In this document: positions 60,172-64,000 of the stretch, piece after piece
Position numbering within the stretch: the first letter of the stretch is position 1
Layout: every line of letters begins with the position of its first letter
DNA from: Halosimplex pelagicum
GTDB taxonomy: Archaea; Halobacteriota; Halobacteria; Halobacteriales; Haloarculaceae
Assembly (NCBI RefSeq): GCF_013415905.1
Contig: NZ_CP058909.1
Coordinates: 4,960,001 to 5,024,000, forward strand
Length of the DNA: 64,000 nucleotides
Reading direction: 5' to 3'
Program-made: the position numbers and the translations under genes
Notes under the pieces: generated by a model
The model's input: only the letters and a program-made list of their open reading frames with translations
Told to the model about the DNA's origin: nothing
The model's database searches: none

Positions 60172-60280
60172 CCCCCGTCGACCGCGGCCGGCTCGCGGGC
60201 CCGACCGAACGAGGTTCGGAGACGTGTAACGATGTGACTCAATACCACACCTTATTCGGATGCGGTGTTTAGCTCGCGGA

Positions 60281-60529
60281 GTGCGATACCCGATCAGTCC
60301 CGACGAGTCGACCAGCGATACGGTGAGGCGAACGGTGGGGGAGTTCGAAGACCGTCCCGTGGCGTCGGTCACACCGCCGGGAGAAACGGCCGACACGGAG
60401 CCGGTCGACGGAGCCTCCGGAAACGAACCGAACGCGGCCCCGCATCCTCGATTCGCGCGCCCCGGTGGGGCCGTTTCGCTCGGGACCGACGATCCTGGGA
60501 CGGCAGCCGACTCCGACGGTGGGGACTGA
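60281..60529 (+). CDS. Small acidic hypothetical protein
   Basis: About 82 residues, Glu/Asp/Pro/Gly-rich with no cysteine and no membrane segment (DTVRRTVGEFEDRP, TPPGETADTEPVDGA). Roughly three quarters of third codon positions are G or C and composition is acidic, which supports coding. ATG 60260 is in frame, but CCTTATTC near 60248-60255 is a TATA about 29 bases before GTG 60281, so that start is preferred. Not recognised. It ends 11 bases before the next small gene and may be co-transcribed with it. Confidence 0.5.
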   Translation: MRYPISPDESTSDTVRRTVGEFEDRPVASVTPPGETADTEPVDGASGNEPNAAPHPRFARPGGAVSLGTDDPGTAADSDGGD

Positions 60530-60540
60530 GGTGTCCTCGG

Positions 60541-60699
60541 ATGCCAACGCGCGACGATTCGACGATCGCGAGATGCGCCGACTGCGGTCGAGTCTACGCC
60601 TCGTACTACTTCGACGGCACGCTGAACACCCCCGCCGGCGATAGCTGCCCGAACTGCGGGGGGCGGGAACTGGTCGACGTTCGAGACACCGAAACGTAA
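60541..60699 (+). CDS. Mini zinc-ribbon protein
   Basis: A 52-residue protein with CADC at residues 12-15 and CPNC at about 36-39, separated by YASYYFDGTLNTPAGDS. The four cysteines should bind zinc in a ribbon. Ends GGRELVDVRDTET. Start ATG 60541 (MPTRDDSTIARCADC). It belongs to the abundant haloarchaeal class of small two-CxxC proteins; this one lies between gap and pgk, so a role in central sugar metabolism regulation is possible but unproven. Confidence 0.82.
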   Translation: MPTRDDSTIARCADCGRVYASYYFDGTLNTPAGDSCPNCGGRELVDVRDTET

Positions 60700-60816
60700 C
60701 TCTCCGCCGCGCGCCCGCGACCCGCGAAGGGACCCCTCCGGACGGACGTGACCAGACCGCTTCGCGAGCGAACGGGCGGTTTTTTCTCGCCGCCGGGCGA
60801 CGGATCGAACGAGACC

Positions 60817-62025
60817 ATGGCCTCGTTCAAGACGCTCGACGACCTCGAAGACGGACAGCGCGTGCTCGTGCGCCTCGACCTGAACTCCCCGGTCGAAGAC
60901 GGCGAGGTGCAGGACAACCGCCGCTTCGACCGCCACGCCGAGACGGTGCGCGAACTCGCCGAGCGCGACTGCGGCGTCGTCTGCATGGCTCACCAGGGCC
61001 GGCCCGGTCGGGACACGTTCGTCTCGCTCGAACAGCACGCCGACATCCTGGGGCGACACGTCGGGAAGCCGGTCGAGTTCGTCCCCGACACGTTCGGCGA
61101 CCGGGCGATCTCGGCGATCGACGACCTGGCGGGCGGGGAGATCCTCCTGCTGGAGAACACGCGGATGTGCGACGAGGAACTGCCCGAGGAGGAGCCGACG
61201 GTCAAGGCCGAGACGGAATTCGTGAAGGCGCTGGCGCCGGAGTTCGACGCCTACGTCAACGACGCCTACTCGGCGGCCCACCGCAGCCACGCCTCGCTCG
61301 TCGGGTTCCCGCTGGCGCTGCCCGCCTACGCCGGTCGGGTGATGGAGACCGAGTACGAGGCCAACACGGCCATCGCCGAGCGGGCGTTCGACGGGCCGGT
61401 GACGATGGTCGTCGGCGGGACGAAGGCCTCCGACGTGATCGACGTGATGACCGCGCTGGAGGACAAGGTCGACACGTTCCTCCTCGGTGGCATCGCGGGC
61501 GAGCTGTTCCTGCGCGCGATGGACGTGCCCGTCGGCCGGGACATCGAGGGGATGGATCTGTTCGACGACCAGTGGGCGGAAAACGAGACGACGATCCGGA
61601 GCCTGCTCGACGACTACGGCGACCAGATCCGGCTGGCGCTGGACCTGGCCTTCGAGGACGACGAGGGCGAGCGCGACGAAATCGAGGTGCTCGACGTCGA
61701 GGAGAAAGACCGGGCGTTCCTCGACGTGGGGTCGAACACGGTCTCGGAGTACGCCGCCATCGTCGAGGACTCGGAGGCGGTGTTCGTCAAGGGGGCGCTC
61801 GGGCTGTTCGAGGACGAGCGGTTCGCCGACGGGACCGTCGGCGTCCTCGAAGCCATCGCCGAGACGGACTGTTTCTCCGTCGTCGGCGGCGGCGACACCT
61901 CCCGAGCCATCGAGATGTACGGGATGAGCGAGGACGACTTCGGGCACGTCTCGATCGCCGGCGGCGCGTACATCCGCGCGCTGACGGGCGAGCGGCTGGT
62001 CGGCGTCGAAGCCCTGCGCGGATAG
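60817..62025 (+). CDS. pgk: Phosphoglycerate kinase
   Basis: A 402-residue glycolytic enzyme transferring phosphate from 1,3-bisphosphoglycerate to ADP. Substrate motif RLDLNSPV, YVNDAYSAAHRSHASLVGFP, VVGGTKASDVIDVM, the nucleotide loop LDVGSNTVSEYAAI and the C-terminal SVVGGGDTSRAIEMYG are all intact. It has the normal length for archaeal PGK. The ATG at 60817 (MASFKTLDDLEDGQRVLVRLDL) is the first sensible start; a T-tract with GTTTTTTC at 60779-60787 upstream may supply the TATA. Together with gap it forms the payoff-phase core. Confidence 0.97.
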   Translation: MASFKTLDDLEDGQRVLVRLDLNSPVEDGEVQDNRRFDRHAETVRELAERDCGVVCMAHQGRPGRDTFVSLEQHADILGRHVGKPVEFVPDTFGDRAISAIDDLAGGEILLLENTRMCDEELPEEEPTVKAETEFVKALAPEFDAYVNDAYSAAHRSHASLVGFPLALPAYAGRVMETEYEANTAIAERAFDGPVTMVVGGTKASDVIDVMTALEDKVDTFLLGGIAGELFLRAMDVPVGRDIEGMDLFDDQWAENETTIRSLLDDYGDQIRLALDLAFEDDEGERDEIEVLDVEEKDRAFLDVGSNTVSEYAAIVEDSEAVFVKGALGLFEDERFADGTVGVLEAIAETDCFSVVGGGDTSRAIEMYGMSEDDFGHVSIAGGAYIRALTGERLVGVEALRG

Positions 62026-62035
62026 GAGAGCGGCG

Positions 62036-62206
62036 TCAGGCGCGGCGACACCAGGCGTGTCGCGCGCTCCAGTCGTCGGCGGGCGGGTCCGCGCGGACGA
62101 CCCGCCCGTCGGATCCCCCTCCGTCTTCCGGTGGCGTGCCACCCTGTTCACCCTCCCAGGTGAGCCGTGCGTGCCGCCGCGTCCAGTCTCCGCCGGTGTC
62201 TCCCAT
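62036..62206 (-). CDS. Small Trp/His-rich hypothetical protein
   Basis: A 56-residue protein, MGDTGGDWTRRHARLTWEGE at the start and DDWSARHAWCRRA at the end, with a Gly/Asp middle. It is below common length cut-offs, but two features support it: GGTAAATT at 62229-62236 gives a minus-strand TATA exactly 27 bases before ATG 62206, and third positions are GC-rich. The repeated pattern W-x2-RHA at each end is curious. Function unknown. It is convergent with pgk. Confidence 0.6.
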   Translation of the reverse strand: MGDTGGDWTRRHARLTWEGEQGGTPPEDGGGSDGRVVRADPPADDWSARHAWCRRA

Positions 62207-62319
62207 GTGTTCCGCTTGGCCCGAACCGGTAAATTTCTTTCTCCGATCCGTGAAATAAAATAACTCGACGGCGAGTTAATCTCTCGACAGCAAGTTCGAA
62301 CGGGCGATCCCGTCCGTGA

Positions 62320-63159
62320 TCAGGACGGCGGGGCGTCCCACTCGTCGGCGGAGTCGCGGGGGTCGTAGCCGATCACGTCGCGGGCGTGGTCGATGTCGAA
62401 CCACCGATCGTCGTTGTCGCTGACGCCGTAGAACACGTCGAACTCGACGGAGTCGTCGGCGAGACAGCGCTCGACCAGCTGGGCGATGTCCCGGCGCGAC
62501 TGCCACATGCAGCGCATCCGGGCTACCTGCTCGTCGTAGGCCGGCGAGTCGCGCTCGAACCGCCCCTGATCGACGCCGCGCTGAGCGTCGCCGTATGGGT
62601 GGTCGTACTCGGGGTCTCTGACCGCGCAGATCCGCAGGGCGTACACCGACAGGTCGCTCGTCTCGGCGGCGAGTCGACCCAGCCCCTCGCCGTAGACCTT
62701 CTCGACGCCGTACATCGAGTCCGGCCGGGGCTGGACCGTGTGGTCGACCTCGAAGTCCGACCCGTAGTAGATGTCGGGCTCGTTCGTCACCTCGTACATC
62801 CCGACGGCGTGGTTCGAGGAGGCGTAGACGAAGGTGTCCAGATCCGCGTCGACGGCGGCCTCGTAGGCGGTGGCGTGGAGTCGCAGGTTCGCCAGGTGCT
62901 CCTCGCTCCACGCCATCGTCCGGTCGGTCGGGCCGCCCTCGTCCATGTGGACCCGCGCGAGGTGGACGACCGCGTCCGCCTCGGTGACCGCTTCGCGCAC
63001 GACTGCCTCGTCGGTCGCGTCCGCGACGACCGACTCCACGTCGTCGTCGGGGTGTTCGACCACGTCGAGACTGGTGAACTCGTAGTCCTCGCGGTCGCCG
63101 AGGTGGTCGGTGATCGCCGTGCCGATCGTGCCCGCGCCGCCCGTGATGAGTACGTCCAT
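62320..63159 (-). CDS. NAD-dependent epimerase/dehydrogenase, Azf/uronate-dehydrogenase-like
   Basis: A 279-residue extended SDR. LITGGAGTIGTAI binds NAD; catalytic YGVEK and its Ser partner in YASSNHAVGMYE are intact. The segments VYASSNHAVGMYE, RPDSMYGVEKVYGEGLGR, WQSRRDIAQLVERCL and FYGVSDNDDRWFDIDHARDVIGYDP closely resemble Haloferax Azf (NAD-dependent glucose-6-phosphate dehydrogenase) and bacterial uronate dehydrogenases. It could therefore oxidise glucose 6-phosphate or a uronic acid. An inserted stretch (YDHPYGDAQRGVDQGRFERDSPAYDEQVARMR) differs from Azf. ATG 63159 is the start. It is divergent from the phosphoesterase gene. Confidence 0.88.
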   Translation of the reverse strand: MDVLITGGAGTIGTAITDHLGDREDYEFTSLDVVEHPDDDVESVVADATDEAVVREAVTEADAVVHLARVHMDEGGPTDRTMAWSEEHLANLRLHATAYEAAVDADLDTFVYASSNHAVGMYEVTNEPDIYYGSDFEVDHTVQPRPDSMYGVEKVYGEGLGRLAAETSDLSVYALRICAVRDPEYDHPYGDAQRGVDQGRFERDSPAYDEQVARMRCMWQSRRDIAQLVERCLADDSVEFDVFYGVSDNDDRWFDIDHARDVIGYDPRDSADEWDAPPS

Positions 63160-63252
63160 GGCGACGGTTCGACTGGGACGCTCTTGAACCCGCGCCTCCC
63201 GGAACCCGGCGCCGAGGGACACGTTGATGACGCGACCGGGCCAACTCCGCCC

Positions 63253-63780
63253 ATGCGACTCGGTATCGTCTCCGACACGCACGACGACCTGGACGCGGTG
63301 GAAACGGCCGTCGAGACCTTCGAACGCGAGGACTGCGACGTCGTCGTCCACTGCGGCGACATCGTGGCGCCGTTCTCGGCGACCCCCTTTTCCTCGTCGT
63401 TCGACTTTCACGCCGTCCGGGGCAACAACGACGGCGAGTGGGCGCTGGCCGAGACGGTCGGCGACTTCGGCACCTACCACGGCGAGACGGCCGAACTGAC
63501 TTTCGACGGCCGGGAGTTCGTCGTCTACCACGGCACGAGCGGCGCCGTCGTCGACGCCCTGGTCGAGTGCGGCCGCTACGACTACGTCCTGCACGGCCAC
63601 ACCCACCAGTTCGTCCACGAGACCTACGAGGACACCGTCCGGATCAACCCCGGCGGCGTCCCCTTCGAGGGCGCGCCCGGCCCACACTACGCCGTCGTCC
63701 TCGATACGGGGTCCGACGCGGTCGTCGATACGGGGGACGACAAGGTCGAACGGTTCACGCTGTCGGAGGGGACCGAGTAG
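63253..63780 (+). CDS. YfcE/MJ0936-type metallophosphoesterase
   Basis: A 175-residue calcineurin-like phosphodiesterase with all metal motifs: GIVSDTHDD (about 4-12), VVVHCGDIVAPF, RGNNDGEWAL, and HGHTHQFVHE with NPGGVPFEGAPGP near the end. Two metal ions (Mn2+ or Ni2+) are expected. The family hydrolyses phosphodiesters such as cyclic or nucleotide-derived substrates; the physiological target is unknown. Start ATG 63253 (MRLGIVSDTHDDLDAVETA). Its last codons and stop are repeated just downstream. Confidence 0.94.
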   Translation: MRLGIVSDTHDDLDAVETAVETFEREDCDVVVHCGDIVAPFSATPFSSSFDFHAVRGNNDGEWALAETVGDFGTYHGETAELTFDGREFVVYHGTSGAVVDALVECGRYDYVLHGHTHQFVHETYEDTVRINPGGVPFEGAPGPHYAVVLDTGSDAVVDTGDDKVERFTLSEGTE

Positions 63781-63810
63781 GGCGGGTGGCGATCGGAGGG
63801 GACCGAGTAG
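63763..63810. repeat. 18-bp direct repeat at the phosphoesterase 3' end
   Basis: TCGGAGGGGACCGAGTAG occurs at 63763-63780, where it holds the final codons and stop of the phosphoesterase gene, and again at 63793-63810. The 30-base period and orphan stop codon echo the larger duplication after the thiolase gene. Confidence 0.93.
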
Positions 63811-63834
63811 AGAATCGAGGTGAGAGCGGCGGAG

Positions 63835-64000
63835 TCAGTCGTCGTCACGGCCGCCGTCGGCGACGGCGGGGGAGCGGGCGGTGGGGTCGCGCAGGGCCCC
63901 GCCGATCCGGCCGTCGAGGCCGAGGGCGTCCTCGGTGAGGGTCGTGCTCTCCTCGCGGTCGGCGGTGTCGGCGACGGCGCGGACGGCGTCGACGTTCTCC
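63835..64000 (-). CDS. 3' end of an unidentified gene (partial)
   Basis: The last 54 residues or so of a protein whose start lies beyond the window: ENVDAVRAVADTADREESTT, then LTEDALGLDGRIGGALRDP and an acidic end GGRDDD followed by TGA (63835-63837). Third positions are strongly GC-rich and the composition is acidic, as for true haloarchaeal genes. The fragment is mainly helical and is not recognised. Confidence 0.6.
   Translation of the reverse strand, partial: ENVDAVRAVADTADREESTTLTEDALGLDGRIGGALRDPTARSPAVADGGRDDD

Noticed and set aside
1-64000. CRISPR arrays, rRNA operons, transposases, integrases and replication origins
   Set aside because: No regularly spaced repeats, no rRNA-like stretches, no transposase or integrase motifs and no Orc1/Cdc6 gene with ORB-like repeats were seen.

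Overview
The window is chromosomal DNA from an extremely halophilic archaeon (class Halobacteria; gene content and high GC suggest something near Haloarcula, Halomicrobium or Halosimplex, but this is inference). The evidence is very high GC with GC-rich third codon positions, strongly acidic proteins, many leaderless genes with a TATA element about 26-30 bases before the start codon, Tat-dependent lipoproteins (RR...LAGC), a bacterio-opsin-activator-type regulator, two-CPxC mini zinc proteins and haloarchaea-restricted small proteins. There is one tRNA (Val, CAC), no rRNA, no CRISPR array, no transposase and no recognisable prophage. Because of the GC bias almost every real gene carries a long false reading frame on the opposite strand; those are left out.

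Layout. 0-6.5 kb: small membrane proteins, an atypical SDR oxidoreductase, a TRAM protein, an MDR-family reductase, an AAA ATPase with a His-rich tail and a thiolase whose 3' end is duplicated downstream. 6.6-15.3 kb: a membrane sensor kinase with a decayed ATPase domain, then three transporters with sensing tails (CPA1 antiporter-TrkA, FNT-UspA, APC-UspA), a tandem 23-bp repeat, a mini zinc protein and a DUF7344-type regulator. 15.5-21.2 kb: a 1,424-residue multi-PAS/GAF bacterio-opsin-activator-like regulator, an MBL hydrolase and copy A of a dispersed non-coding element. 21.3-24.1 kb: a TetR-MATE efflux operon with two palindromic operators, divergent from an Hsp20. 24.1-33.6 kb: 2-hydroxyacid dehydrogenase, AGE-family epimerase, gcvPA-gcvPB, a second large sensor kinase, a mini zinc protein and cobalamin adenosyltransferase. 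33.6-36.9 kb: MBL hydrolase, a DtxR-like iron box before a small charged protein, tRNA-Val, and an SRA-HNH endonuclease of type IV restriction kind beside the tRNA. 36.9-46.7 kb: Tat-lipoprotein sulfatase, MFS transporter, a Tp34/P19-like lipoprotein with a DUF7282-like surface protein, a GH3 beta-glucosidase and a HEAT-repeat protein. 47-53.3 kb: a complete peptide/oligosaccharide-type ABC importer. 53.8-57.3 kb: a translationally coupled pair of Tat-exported proteins, a DyP-peroxidase-like lipoprotein and a CRTAC1/VCBS lipoprotein, then a pilin-like protein. 57.4-57.7 kb: copy B of the dispersed element. 57.9-64 kb: M48 protease, GAPDH, several small proteins, phosphoglycerate kinase, an Azf/uronate-dehydrogenase-like epimerase, a YfcE-like phosphoesterase and the 3' end of one more gene.

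How the genes fit together. GAPDH, PGK and possibly the Azf-like dehydrogenase form a central sugar-metabolism neighbourhood. GH3, the AGE-family enzyme (cellobiose-epimerase-like motifs), the sulfatase and the ABC importer suggest use of plant or algal oligosaccharides. Surface proteins (Tp34-like, DUF7282-like, DyP-like, CRTAC1-like) and the iron box point to metal or redox handling at the cell surface. The least explained items are the DyP-like/CRTAC1 operon and the approximately 365-bp dispersed element present twice in the same orientation.
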